A stretch of DNA of 64,000 bases from Polytrichum commune (Eukaryota > Streptophyta > Polytrichopsida > Polytrichales > Polytrichaceae), in NCBI GenBank assembly GCA_950295325.1, contig OX485805.1, positions 34,833,501-34,897,500 on the forward strand. Reading direction: 5' to 3'. The notes beneath the pieces were generated by a model that did no database searches, was not told the DNA's origin, and was given only the letters and a program-made list of their open reading frames with translations. Below are positions 53,911 through 64,000 of this stretch, one piece after another (positions within the stretch are counted from its first letter, which is position 1; the number at the start of each line of letters is the position of its first letter). Both the position numbers and the translations under genes were made by a program.

Positions 53911-56900
53911 ATTGGTTTCGGAAATTTATGTTGGTGTTTCTAAGATGTGTTTTGAAGGCTTGAGGGTTTAGTTTTGATTTATTGGGGCATCATGTAATGG
54001 CACACTTTGGAATACTGAGGTCCATGTCTGCCCATTCACAATATTTGTCTAATTTGTTTAGTTGGTGTTGGAAGGATGTTATATTGTTGGATATGGCCGC
54101 GAGGTCATCGGCGTAGGCTGCGGAGCTTAATTTTGTGTTGGAGATGTTGAAGGTATATCCATTATTTTCTTGTTGTAGCCATCTAAGAAGTGGTTCAAGA
54201 AAGATAATAAAGAGGTATGGACTCAAGGTATCCCCTTGTATTGTTCCTCTTTGTATAGGTATTGGTTGTGTTTTGTCGAAATGTTCGCCTATAAATGTTG
54301 TATTGAATTGTGAATATATGTTACCTACTAGTGCTATAGCATCTTGTGGGTAGCCAAGGTCTTTCATAATCACAAGAAGTCTAGTATGATCAATGAAGCC
54401 AAAGGCGTTTTTGAAGTCTATGTATAGGATATAAATGTCTTGGTTGGTAAGTCTGACATCTTCTAGGGCTGCGATAATAGTTTGTAATTTTCTAGCGGTA
54501 CATCTTTAAGCTCTAAAGCCCTCTTGACTATCGTGTAGAATTTGGTATTTTTCTCCGTATGAGGAGAGTATACTTGTAAGTGTACTAGTGAATAATTTGT
54601 AAATAGTATTGGCGAGTGCGATTGGTCGGTGGTTGGTAAGTTGGTGGGGGTTTCTTCTTTTGTATAGTAATATTGTGAGGTTTGTTTTCCATGCTTCTGG
54701 GATTTTTTTTATTTGTAACAATGGGTGAAGAATAGTAATAAGAGCGTATGGAATCTTGGCGGCATATTTTTTAGTATGGTGTAAGGGATTTTATCAGGGC
54801 CGGGGGTTTTTACATTAGCTAAATTTTTGAGGCATATATCATATGTTTCTTGGTCTAGATATATGTGTAAGGGGATTAGGGCCTCACCCCTCTTTTCTAT
54901 AGTATATCCATTTAGGTCGTGCCATGGGTATTGTCTAATTTCGCATACACATTGTTGGGTATGATCTGGTTGGTAATGACATGTTGGAACAATTGGCCTA
55001 TTACTGATGGATTGTTGGGTATGTATTTCTTGTGCAATGTCCTTTGGGCTTGTAAGGATATTGTTGAATCTATCAATGAGGCAGTCGAGTGAGGGAGTTT
55101 CCGTGTTTTTGAAAAAATTTCTATTGATTTTCTTGGGACTTTTGTCATAGAGTTGTTGGTATTTGGATATGGTTTTTTTGATTTGTTTGGTGGTATAGTT
55201 GGTTGTGATTTTGTGGGTTTTATTTTTAGCTTCTTTGGCGATATTTGCTAAGTTTTCTATCCATGTTTCATTCGTGTGAGGAGGGTTTGGTGGTGGGGGT
55301 ACCGTGGCGTGTCTATGGTTGTTAAGTTCTTGTGTGATAATGGGATGAGTGTGCCAGTTGGGGTTGTTATTTTATAATGTAGATAGCTTTCCGTATTAGG
55401 TGATAGGTAGAGAGGTGTGTTGTCCATTTTTTGGGGATTTCTTTGGGAGGTATCCGCCTTGTTTAGCGACCCTATGTGGTAGTGTGGGAATGGGTGGGGC
55501 ACTACATGTCTCGAGGACTATGGAGGTGATATTGTCGGTAAGGGTGTTTAGTGAATTACAAGCTTGTTGCTATTGTACGCTTGTTAAGTGGTTATTTTGT
55601 AATAGGTGTATAAGCTCATCTATTTGGTTGGAGTTGTTTTCAAAAAAATTGGTGTGAAAATTTTCTAGTTTTTCTTTTGGGATGGGGTTGAGGATTTTTG
55701 GTGGTGGTTCGGAGTTTGTAGTGGGGAATTTGGCGATTAGTGTGTTTGGGGGAATTTGTAGTTGTATGGATAAATGATCGGAGTTTAATTGAAATTGGTT
55801 TGTAATTGAGGTGTATTAGGGTTTGGGGGGTTTTGATGAAGAACCCATCTATTAAGCTGTTTTGTGTGTAGTTATGTCCTCCTTGTCTTGAGAATGTTGT
55901 GTTTGTCGGGACATATGATAGTGTAAGGCCGGTTGTAAATGAGCGCCAGTTGTAGTCTTCCGTTTGTGGAGGTGTGGTTTGTTGGTCATTTTGTCTGCCA
56001 ATTAGAGTTATGTCCCGATTGAAGTCCCCGCATAGAATATATGTGTGATTAGGGTGTGTAGCTATTTGATTAGTTATGGTGGTTTCTATAATGGGGATGA
56101 GGGGAAGGTCCTCCTTATGTGAGGGCATGTATAGATTAATTAGGATCCAAGGTTGTAAAGGTTGATTTGCTATTCGTGTTATTTGGAATGAACGGGGATA
56201 TGTCGGCGGGGGTGGGTATTTTGGAGAGGTTACCCGGGAATGCGTGTTTATTATGAATTAGTAGGAGTAGGCCTCCTCTGTATCCTCTGTATGTCATCCG
56301 TTGGCGTGCGACCCTCGTGATGTTATGCGTACTATTAAAGAAGAGTTTATATTGGGGGAATAGGCGTTGTATGTATTTTGTGGATTTAGTGGCGGACAAT
56401 TTAGTTTCTTGTATGGTGATGATTGACGGGGGTTGTTGGTGATGTATAATTAGATCTTGGAGACATGACATAGCGGTATTAAGTGATGACGCGTTCCAAG
56501 TGATGGCGTATGGGTTTTGGCTAGTTAGTGGGGTTGAATTATGCGAGGGTGTTGAATTTTGAATTGGCGGGGGATTAGGGTGTGTGTATTCATTTATGGG
56601 TTCGTTAACTCTTAATGCCTCTGTTAATAGTTGCATTGGTAAGTATGAGAATGTTTCTTGTAAATTTTGAATATTGAGTGAATCATAGTTTTGTTGTATG
56701 TAGTCATATAGTTTGTTGTGTATTGTGTTGGGTGGGGTGATTGTATCTTTATATATGTTACGAAATTGTGTATATGGGTGTGGTGTGTTTATGTGCCTTT
56801 CCGGGGGGTTGGCTAATCTTGTCATTTTGTCTAGTAGTTGAGTTGTCCAATCTTGTGTATGTTGTTGTTGTAGATATGTGTTGCATATTATAAGTGAGGG

Positions 56901-57356
56901 GCTAATTGTTACGATCATTGCATAAATTATCCGTGGGGGGGGGGGATGGTGATTATGTTGTTGTATATAGTTGTATAGGTATGGGAGTGAATTCGTTGTT
57001 TGTGTGTGTAGGGGATGCGTATTTTGAAAAAAAGGTTTGAATGCGTTAGCTAAGTGTTGGTACTCCGGTTGTGGTTTGATCGTGCATGGTAAGAAGTATG
57101 TTGTTTGATGTCTTTTGTGGGAGGTGGGGTGTTTTTGGAGTAGGTTGGGTATAGGGCCTGGGTGAGGGTGAATATCACCACATTGTAGTAAAAGGGTGTT
57201 ACGGAATTTTGGGACTAAATTATTTGTTATTTGTTGATTATATATGCATGGTTCCGGGGTATATGACTTATGTGTACATTTATTTTGTGGTGTATTAGAT
57301 ATTTTGTAAGTGGTAGGTTGTTGTTTCGGCGGCGAGTTGGGTCTTGGTTGTTATTT

Positions 57357-57830
57357 TTATGGGTGAAGTATGTTGTAGGAAGGGCTTCTAGGTGAGTGTA
57401 TTATGTGTTGCGTGTAAGTGTATTTGATATGAAATATTGTGTTTGTTTGTGGATGTATTCTTGTGAGGGGTCTTGGAATTTTTGAAGGGGGGCCCAGATT
57501 TGTTTCTATGTCTCCACTAAGTAAGATGAGTGTGGGATTATTCCACATGTAGTATTGTATGGTTTTGATTTTCGGGGTTTTTAGGTGTATGTGTGTTATG
57601 TAGTAAATATTGCCGATGTTGTTGATGTTGTTTATTAGCGTATGTGGTGGTGGAGATTTTTGTGGTATTGTGTTTTGTGTTATGTTTTTTGTAGTGTATG
57701 TGTGGGTGTAGTTGTGGTGATGGGATGTAGTGGTAGATTTATGGGTCATATATGGTGTGTTACAAGTATGTGTAGTTGTGTGGGTTATGTTTTGTGGGGT
57801 TGGAAGATTGGTGTGGGCGTATGTTGTCAT
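57357..57830 (-). pseudogene. LINE segment with 2A-like motif upstream of the endonuclease
   Basis: The frame contains TLILLSGDIETNLGPPSK. This has the shape of the 2A-type ribosome-skipping motif (D-V/I-E-x-N-P-G-P) known near the start of ORF2 or ORF1 in several LINEs, but the Pro after Asn is Leu (CTG). The Asn-Pro-Gly-Pro core is essential for skipping in known 2A sequences, so this copy should not skip. The change fits a single CCG to CTG transition at a CpG. The flanking frame is Thr/His/Asn-rich. Confidence 0.6.
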
Positions 57831-58168
57831 GATGGCAAGTACAAGTATTATAGTGTATGTTTGGTTGGGAGTGGGTGTATTTTTTTATTTGATCATGTAT
57901 GAGGGAGGTCTCACTCCAAATGTGACATTTTTGAACACAAGTGTGTATCCTTTATTTATATGTAAGAAGAAAGTACATAATAGGTGTATGAGTATCGTCC
58001 ATGAGTATGCTATGTGTGTACTATTCATGTAAGTGGTAGGGGTCTTTGTGGAGACTTGATGGAGAGTTCCTATAGTGGGCATTATGGAAGCCCGGGGGTG
58101 CTAGTTGTGATACGTTGTTGTCCCCTACTTGTGCATTGGCCATGGATGTGCTTGGTGTATGTGGTAGC

Positions 58169-58338
58169 TTAGCTATGTTGGTGTGGGGGGGGGGGGTCCG
58201 GAAATGTGGCGGCTAATGTTTGCATTATGTTGTGGATGCGGTGATTTGATTGTTGGAATTCCATTGCCATTGCGCTCATGATGTTGTGGATGTTTGTTGC
58301 ATGTGTCTTAAGGGTGTCCGTAGAAGCTTCGATCCGCA
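58169..58338 (-). CDS. LINE ORF1, C-terminal piece cut off by solo LTR 2
   Basis: The frame (EASTDTLKTHATNIHNIMSA and on to a stop at 58169) continues ORF1 exactly in phase once the LTR and one CCGCA copy are discounted. It is helical and Met/His/Asn-rich, ending PPPPHQHS. Confidence 0.7.
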
Positions 58339-59039
58339 TGTGAGCCCAAAAGGGTGCCCACATTTAGTCTTAGACCCTTGAAACGTTAGTTGATGCACTT
58401 TGAAGTAGCATGTTACTTCACAAAAATATAAAAAGAGTGAAATGTTAGTCTTAGAAGTACCATGTTGTAAGAGGCTAGGATGTGAGTTGTTATTGTGTTT
58501 TTACCTTCGGAAGGATTTGAGTGAATGAGGATAGGTAAGGAGAACTTGGATTGAGTAGTTAGTGAGTAGGCTAGTACAAATGGATGGAGACAACCAAAGT
58601 GACTCAAGAGGCAAGTGCATTCGAATTGGGATGAATGGAGGATCACATGGAGCGCACAAGTGGACCACCTCATCATGGCCACTTAATGGGGAAGGCCCAA
58701 GGAAGAATGCAAGGTGGAGGATAAGCAAATTCTCAAAGCACCAATCAAATCACGAGTTAAGCATCGTGGTTTGAATTAAGTGGTGAGCGACGATTTGGGA
58801 AAGTAAGGGGAGAAAGTTATGGCGGCGGAAAGCGAAGGAGGCTAAGTTTGGGTTGAAGCATCCCAAGTTTGGTAAAGTGTGGTAGGTAGAAAGCCAAGGC
58901 TAGTTAAATGTTCGAATTAGGATCCTTGTTGATCATTTGAGGGAGGAAGGCTTAGAAGATAGGATTGGCGCCTACTAAGTAGGAGGAAATCTCAAGGGCT
59001 TATCGTGAGCCTTGAGGGTGCTCACCCCCTCAAGCTTAC

Positions 59040-59046
59040 TATATAA
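59040..59046 (+). promoter_or_regulatory. TATA box of solo LTR 2
   Basis: TATATAA in CTTACTATATAATCCC, followed by a pyrimidine-rich stretch (TCATTCTTCCCTCACTCATC), the usual layout of a plant LTR promoter. Confidence 0.45.
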
Positions 59047-59554
59047 TCCCTCATTCTTCCCTCACTCATCCTCTCTTTCCTTTGTGCTCCAAGGCACCCC
59101 ACGAGTTATAAGTGTGGGTGTGGGAAGCCATATTGGAGCACATGTGTGTGCTTAGTTTTTAGTTTGAGAGCCAAGGCTTGTTAGCCTTGAAGAGGGCTTG
59201 ACCTCTTGGTAGAATTAGTGTTGACGTGAAGGATTTTAAAGTTAATTCATGATTCCAATTTGTGGTACTTAAAGTTCATGTTTTGAATACACGTGGTTGC
59301 AAGTTCCATGTTTAAGAGTTGAGCACTTGATGTTGTGATGAGTGCAAAAATATACTTGTGTGGATTAGTTAGTCTTAGTGAAGTTAGGAAATTCTCTCTC
59401 CCCCTCTCCTCTCTAGGATTTTAGGATTTTAGGATTAGAGAAGAATTGTGTGATTAGAAAGGGGTTGTTAGTAGAATTAGGGAAATTAGGTAGGAAGATT
59501 AGTTAAGGGCTTGAATAATTAGTGAGGTAGTTGGGGATTACAACTACAAAGTTG

Positions 59555-59720
59555 TGGGTTCATGAAGGAGCTGGGTTTATGAAGGAGCTGGGTTTGTTTA
59601 GTTAGAAAGTAAAGAGCTGGGTTTATGAAGGACCTGGGTTTGTTTAGTTAGAAGCTAAGAAGCTGGGTTTATGAAGGAGCTAGGTTTATGTAATTAGAAA
59701 GTAAAGAGATGGGTTCATGA
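59555..59720 (+). repeat. GAGCTGGGTTTATGAAGGAG tandem repeat in solo LTR 2
   Basis: Irregular units of GAGCTGGGTTTATGAAGGAG alternate with TTGTTTAGTTAGAAAGTAAA over about 165 bp. Confidence 0.8.
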
Positions 59721-60423
59721 AGGAGCTTAGTAGATAGCCTACCTAATTAGCTCATAGACAAGTAGTTAGTTACATCATGCTAGTTAGTGTTATGTGTGGC
59801 TTTCACAAGTAAATGTATTTGAGATTGACTATAGAGAATAGTATTTTTTTTAACACTTGCATCCTCTCTTTAAAAATAAACCACGTGCACAACTTAATGG
59901 AGAATGTGGAGCACTCTCGCGATGGCAAGACAAAGGAAGCAAAGACCAAAGGTGCGAGGGAGAGATTGACATAAGTCACATAAGTATTTCTTAATACTTA
60001 AAGGCTTATGTACGGTATGGAGACACCAAGTGAGACCTCTTATAGTAGCGATACGGAATACACAAGTGATAGTTCAAGTGGTAGTATAGAGTCAACGGCA
60101 CGGACTCCATTTAGGAGAGGGATATCCTTAAGGGCTTGTGTAGCTAAAGCAGCCGGATGGACGTTAGAAGCAAACAAAGACAAAATAGCACCCGAGCATA
60201 AGGAGGTTAAAATAACATAGTTAACTTGTGCATTCTCCACATACGTATTGAAATCGTACATTGAGTTGTTAAAAGTGAAATTCCAGTTAAATCCAAGACC
60301 ACTTGAAGGGTGAACCTTGCACTATGGACTCATCCAAGTCCAAATCCACTACCGCGGAGGAATGTGAGCCCAAACCCACTACTCGGACTACGGACGCTTA
60401 AGGGTGGGGGGTTTGGCCTCACA

Positions 60424-62208
60424 CCGCATGTCCGTATTGAGGTTGATGTTGTTGGTGAGCGTGGTAAGTTTGTCATCCATCGTATCGGCTAGCTCTTTCA
60501 TAGCTTTGGTGAAGAGTTTCTCGGAAACTAATGGTGAGAATGCCGTGGTGTTGTTCATAGCGTGGATTTTTTGAGCAATGACTTCTCTTACAGGAGCTTG
60601 TGCTAGTCGGATAGCGGTTTGGTTAGGTTCGGTGCCGTCGATACCCCCTTTGTGCGGAACAAAGTCTACACGCCTTCCAAGGATATATGTAGACTTGTGT
60701 AGCCAATCCGTGTAGACCGCCGCGTTCAAACATTGGATATGGCACCATCCGGCTTGGCGGTCATCGTCATGGTTGGTCTTATATCCAAAGGTGATCCCGG
60801 TGATGTTCTCCTCCCCAAACAACTTCTTGAGGGATTTGGTGATGGTTGATTGAGATTCCCGTTGCGGTAAGTTGTTGGCAACTAAGGTGGTGCTGATCCT
60901 TAGTTCCGATGAGTTGCCTAAGTCTTTGTCTTTGGTGATGTTGACTTTGAGGCGCTCAGATTTGAATGTGAGGCCGTTGTTGAGAATGTCATCGCGGGCT
61001 TCCTCGGTGGTGAGGGTGATGAAGGCAAAATCCTTCTCTATTCCGGCTTTAGTGAGAGAGAGTATCTCGACCTCTCTACCGTCGTAGTATGATTGTTGCA
61101 TGAGGTTGCGAAGAATGTCAAGGGCCGAGTTGTTGCGGATGGTCTCTCCTTTGAGGTGTAGCCTCATGTTCTTCGCCTTGGTGATGAGCTCAAAGCCTTT
61201 TTCTACCTTACCAATGACTCGTTCTCCGTCCCCCAATGTCATAACAAAGGCTCGATCCCCTCTAAGTAGAGCTAGGCCGTCGCGCTTGGGTTCTTGGAGA
61301 TGGATTTTGATGAAGCCGGCCCAATTCCTTGTGACCGTGTTGATGCCAATATTAATGGGATTTGAGTATGCGGCTCCGAGTGGCATGTTCATGATCCTAA
61401 GTCGCTCTGTGCATGCAATCTTGACCTCTCGTCGGTTAAGTGTCTTGTATTCCCCGTCAAATCGGATGGTTACATGGAAATCTTCGGTGAGGCCTGTGTC
61501 TTGAGAGGTCTTATCGTACATGGGTATTTGTGTGAAGTGTAGGTGTTGGCCGGGTACCGCGTCCGGTCGTTCCATGGGGTAGAGAGTTTGCTTGACCCTT
61601 GGGAATGCTCGCCGTAGTGATCGAAATTCGTGTATCTCGCTCACGGGTGTATTGGTGGCGGCGAATTCCTCATCGATGCGTTTCTCCTTCAACTCTTTCT
61701 TGCCTCTTTGTGTAGCTAGTAATTCGTGCATTTGAAAGCCTAGCCACATGCACCCCATCATGTCAATGCCAAGAGTGGCCGTCCTTCGTACCTTAGTGTG
61801 TGATGATGGCGTTGTGATTTTGTGTGACATGTCGGGTGTTGATGTCGCGGTGTAGTCATCCGCCTTTCTTCTCTTGGTATTTTGGCTCTCCAACATATCT
61901 TCAATTCTTGGATTGCGGTATTGGAGTGTTGGAGGCGTGCTCTCGGTGTTGTGTGTGAATTTGAAGAGTGTGGCCTTGGCGGATTGTTGAGGGTTGCGTT
62001 CGTATGTCAATTGGAGGGAGCTGCTCCCTTTTTCCGGGGATACGTTCTCCAATTGAGCGTCCATATCAAGATCTTCTTCGGCGTCCAGGTCATGAGATTG
62101 AGGGGGGTGATTGGAGAGTTGAGGCGGTTGGGCTAGTACCTGCTGCCGGAATTCGGTGTACGTCTTGTCTAGTGTCGTTGGCTGGGACGTTCCTGTGTGC
62201 GGATTCAT
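60424..62208 (-). CDS. LINE ORF1 protein, long and intact up to the LTR insertion
   Basis: An uninterrupted frame of almost 600 codons runs from ATG at 62208 to the LTR junction. The last residues of the frame as it now stands (60423-60388) come from the LTR. The N-terminal third is hydrophilic with an acidic LDAEEDLDMDAQ patch and a KRRK basic patch. The rest has two regions with RRM-like strand patterns (AFITLTTEEARDDILNNGL, and AGWCHIQCLNAAVYTDWLHK), as in RNA-binding LINE ORF1 proteins. It would act as the RNA chaperone or packaging protein of the LINE. Its openness contrasts with the broken ORF2. Confidence 0.7.
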
Positions 62209-64000
62209 GACTGTAGTGGGATGGTACAGAAAGTTACCTTGTCTTTTAAAGTGGTGTTGGATTCAATGAAGAGGCGATTCTTCGCATGGTTGTTGCTGGT
62301 GGTTGTAATGTGGGTGTTGTGTGGGGTTGCTGCTGTCGGCTCATGCTCGGGCTTGGTCTCTCCTTGCTGGCGATGGTGCTGCTGTGTGTTGTCTGAGTTG
62401 TTACTGGGTGGCTGATGTGCGCTTGTGTCCCTGGGATTGGCGGTGGGCGGTTGTTGTGTGTTCGAGGCCTGGATATGCCGCGGTGCCGGTGTTGATTGTT
62501 GCGTCGTGTGGTCCTAAGTGTTGTTTTGCTTGGGAGTCTTGATTGTGTGTTGGGGATGATCCGGTGTTGTGGTGTGCAGGTTGGGTGGTGTACGGTGGCG
62601 TGTGTAACGTCATGTGCGGGAGTGGGTGAGTGTTGGGCAGGTGGTGAGGTAGCGTTGTGGGGGACGTCTCCAGCAGTGTCGATGTGATTGTGGAGGGCGT
62701 CGACGGCTTCCTCAATTCTGGTTCTTTTGCAGTCGTCGCCAATTTCCCCGGTTCTGCTTCTGTTGAGGGTGTCAGTAGTTGTTGTAGGTGTTGGAGCTCG
62801 TCTGGTGTGGGGGCAGTGGCGTGGGGTCTTGATCGTCAGTTGCCGCCTTCTGCTGTTGCACAATTGTGCATTCTGATGTGCTGAATGTGATCTGAGAGAG
62901 TGGAGAGGGGAGGGGGCCGTCGGTAGTGTGCGGGATGTGGGTGGGATGCCTATGTAGTGGGGGGGGGGGGGGTTGATGAGAGTGGGGGGGTTGTCATGCG
63001 AATGGGAGGCTGGGGAGGTTGAGATAGAGAGTGTGAGAGGTGTGTGAGAGGGTGCGTAGTGAAATGTGTAATGTGTGTATGAAGTAGCTATGGGGTGGGG
63101 AGGGCTAATGAGAGTGGGGGGGGGGGGTTGACATGAGAGTGAGAGGTCAGAATGGCTGTAATTGAGAGTGTAGGAGATGTGTGGGGGGGTGCAAGGGGGA
63201 ATGTGTGGGATGTGCAGGGCGTGGCTGTGAAGTGGTTGTGCCTAATGAGAGTGAGGGGGTTGGTAGGAGAGTGGAAGACTGGTAGGGCTAGAATTGAGAG
63301 AGGAAGAGATGCGTAAGAGTTGAGAGAGCCGGTGCTAGCCTGCGGTGGTAGTGTGTATGATGAGAGATGGATGGTGTATAGATTGAGGTTGGGTGTGTTA
63401 AGTAGTAAATTGTGTAGTGGGGTTTCGGCTGGTTGTGGCAGGGTTTCTGTCATGGCTGCCAATGTTGATGGGTGTAGCCAGAGGGGATGGGTTGTTATCT
63501 TGGGAGGTTTTGGTTGGGGAGTGTGCTTGGTGGGGCTCCTGATTTGGGAGGTTGTGTGCTGGGGGTTGTGTGTGTGTGTTGGCATGGCAAGTTTTATGAG
63601 TTTAGAGTTTCTGATTGTGTTGTTTTGGGGGGTATTTGTATTGGCCATGGCAATTTTGTCATGGGTGTGTGAGTGTGTGTCCGGCTGATTTTGTCTTATG
63701 CGGTGGGGGTTGTGTTCGGAGTTGTGTGAGAGTGGTGGGAGATGAATGCTCTTGTGTGGGGGAGGGAGTGGATTGAGTGGGGGTTTGCCTTGCTTAATGC
63801 GGATGGTTGTGTGCAGGCCGTGTTCAGCTATGTTTGCCCATTGGCTGTTTGTGTTTGGGATTGTGCAGTCAGTGGCAGGTGCTAACTTTGATTTTGTGTG
63901 AGTTGTAATGTGGGTTGTGGGAGGTCGTGGGAGGTGGTGTGGCATGTCGAGGCGGTGTTTGTGTGGTCTTTTGCGACAGGGTGTCTGCTGCTGATCAGGT
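62209..64000 (-). other. upstream LINE region, A/C-rich on the minus strand
   Basis: Open minus-strand frames at 62246-62863 and 63088-63945 are long but consist of Thr/His/Pro/Asn-rich low-complexity sequence produced by an A/C-biased strand that rarely forms stop codons. I think this is LINE 5' leader, perhaps with a small upstream ORF ending 38 bp before ORF1, and do not call genes. The left boundary of the LINE is not in the window. Confidence 0.4.

Larger units (their letters stand above)
48676..56918 (-). pseudogene. LINE ORF2 remnant: endonuclease, reverse transcriptase, RNase H, zinc knuckle
   Basis: Endonuclease: 56918-55640, with NPYAITWNASSLN, IITIQETKL and ILCGDFNRDI. Reverse transcriptase: about 54721-53990, with NHRPIALANTIYKLF, RGTIQGDTLSPYLF and the catalytic AAYADDLAAIS. 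After the LTR at 52461-53910 the thumb/connection continues from 52312. RNase H: about 50160-49740, with YYTDGSF, LRAELMAIHH, HIFTDCLNVLYLL and the closing TNISGNEQADKLAK. Zinc knuckle: CPICNT...DTWLHVLLKC near 49390-49340, in another frame. Frame changes near 56130, 54000, 49820 and 49380, and stops between the blocks, make it non-functional. Each break is a small indel or point change. Confidence 0.85.
58339..60423 (+). mobile_element. solo LTR 2 (2085 bp) inside LINE ORF1, TSD CCGCA
   Basis: It starts TGTGAGCCCAAAAGGG and ends TTTGGCCTCACA, with CCGCA on both sides (58334-58338 and 60424-60428). It shares ends and several internal blocks with solo LTR 1 (for example the CTAAAGC-GC-GG-TGGAC block at 53703 and 60140, and the CGGAC...ACGCTTAAGGGTGG end). 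A TATATAA box at 59040-59046, followed by a CT-rich stretch, fits an LTR promoter. The length difference comes from indels and tandem repeats such as 59555-59720. Confidence 0.88.
48134..64000 (-). mobile_element. long LINE (non-LTR retrotransposon), interrupted by two solo LTRs, continuing past the window
   Basis: Read on the minus strand the element has ORF1 (62208 downwards), a 2A-like motif region, an apurinic-type endonuclease, reverse transcriptase, RNase H, a C-terminal CPIC...H...C zinc knuckle, a 3' hairpin and a TTC-repeat tail at 48134. Plant, algal and I-type LINEs carry RNase H in this position. Without the two LTR insertions it is at least 12.3 kb, long for a LINE, but the 5' end is outside the window and part of 62.2-64 kb may be other DNA. 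The plus strand is strongly G/T-rich throughout. ORF2 is frameshifted in several places. Confidence 0.85.

Noticed and set aside
63088-63945. 285-codon minus-strand frame
   Set aside because: Thr/His/Pro low complexity on an A/C-biased strand, with no domain or conserved motif visible.

Overview
The window looks like nuclear DNA of a streptophyte plant, most likely a non-seed land plant or close relative. The lineage is not fixed by anything I can see. Plant-type TTTAGGG/CCCTAAA blocks, CACTA, Mutator-like and hAT transposons, a Ty1/copia remnant, solo LTRs, a LINE with an RNase H domain, spliced genes and a family of MLP/Bet v 1-like (PR-10 fold) genes all point that way. Most of the window is transposable-element DNA; the only ordinary host genes I recognise are the MLP-like ones. 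LEFT PART (1-19.1 kb): a decayed copia pol (about 1.75-4.15 kb, minus strand), a 53-bp LINE 3' tail insertion, and a 1.1-kb Mutator-like foldback element with a 9-bp target duplication. Then come the MLP-like copies: a pseudogene (A, plus), an intact copy (B, plus) and an intact copy (C, minus), with B and C forming a large inverted duplication around a start-only fragment. A helix-turn-helix transposase fragment and a 329-bp CACTA MITE with a CAA duplication follow. CENTRE (19,103-46,123): I read this as one giant DNA transposon of about 27 kb. It has perfect 27-bp terminal inverted repeats, GGGAAC subterminal repeats at both ends, and an ATGT target duplication. Its insertion site can be proved inside the window: the flanks, put together, match an uninterrupted paralogous copy at 11.8-12.1 kb. 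It carries two spliced genes. A minus-strand gene (about 19.5-27.2 kb, perhaps from 28.5 kb) encodes a ParB/Srx-like domain, a degenerate DNA-methyltransferase-like domain, a long acidic Ser/Pro-rich linker and an FCP1-like HAD phosphatase domain. A plus-strand gene (40.0-45.3 kb) encodes a DUF7869-type protein that is the best transposase candidate. It also carries a family of perfect palindromes (core TTTCACTCGATCGAGTGAAA), found in arrays in introns or leader of both genes and nowhere else in the window. Younger elements are nested in it: a hAT element that splits the DUF7869 gene in frame (TSD AAAACCGC), a CACTA element (TSD CCT) holding a tRNA-derived SINE, and a diverged Mutator-like arm. 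RIGHT PART (46.1-64 kb): the other half of the split MLP segment with intact MLP copy D (minus), then a long, decayed minus-strand LINE running to at least the window end. The LINE has an open ORF1, a 2A-like motif with a Pro-to-Leu change, endonuclease, reverse transcriptase, RNase H and a C-terminal zinc knuckle. It is broken by two solo LTRs of one family, each with its own 5-bp duplication (ATTGG and CCGCA). All protein family calls come from motif reading, without database searches.
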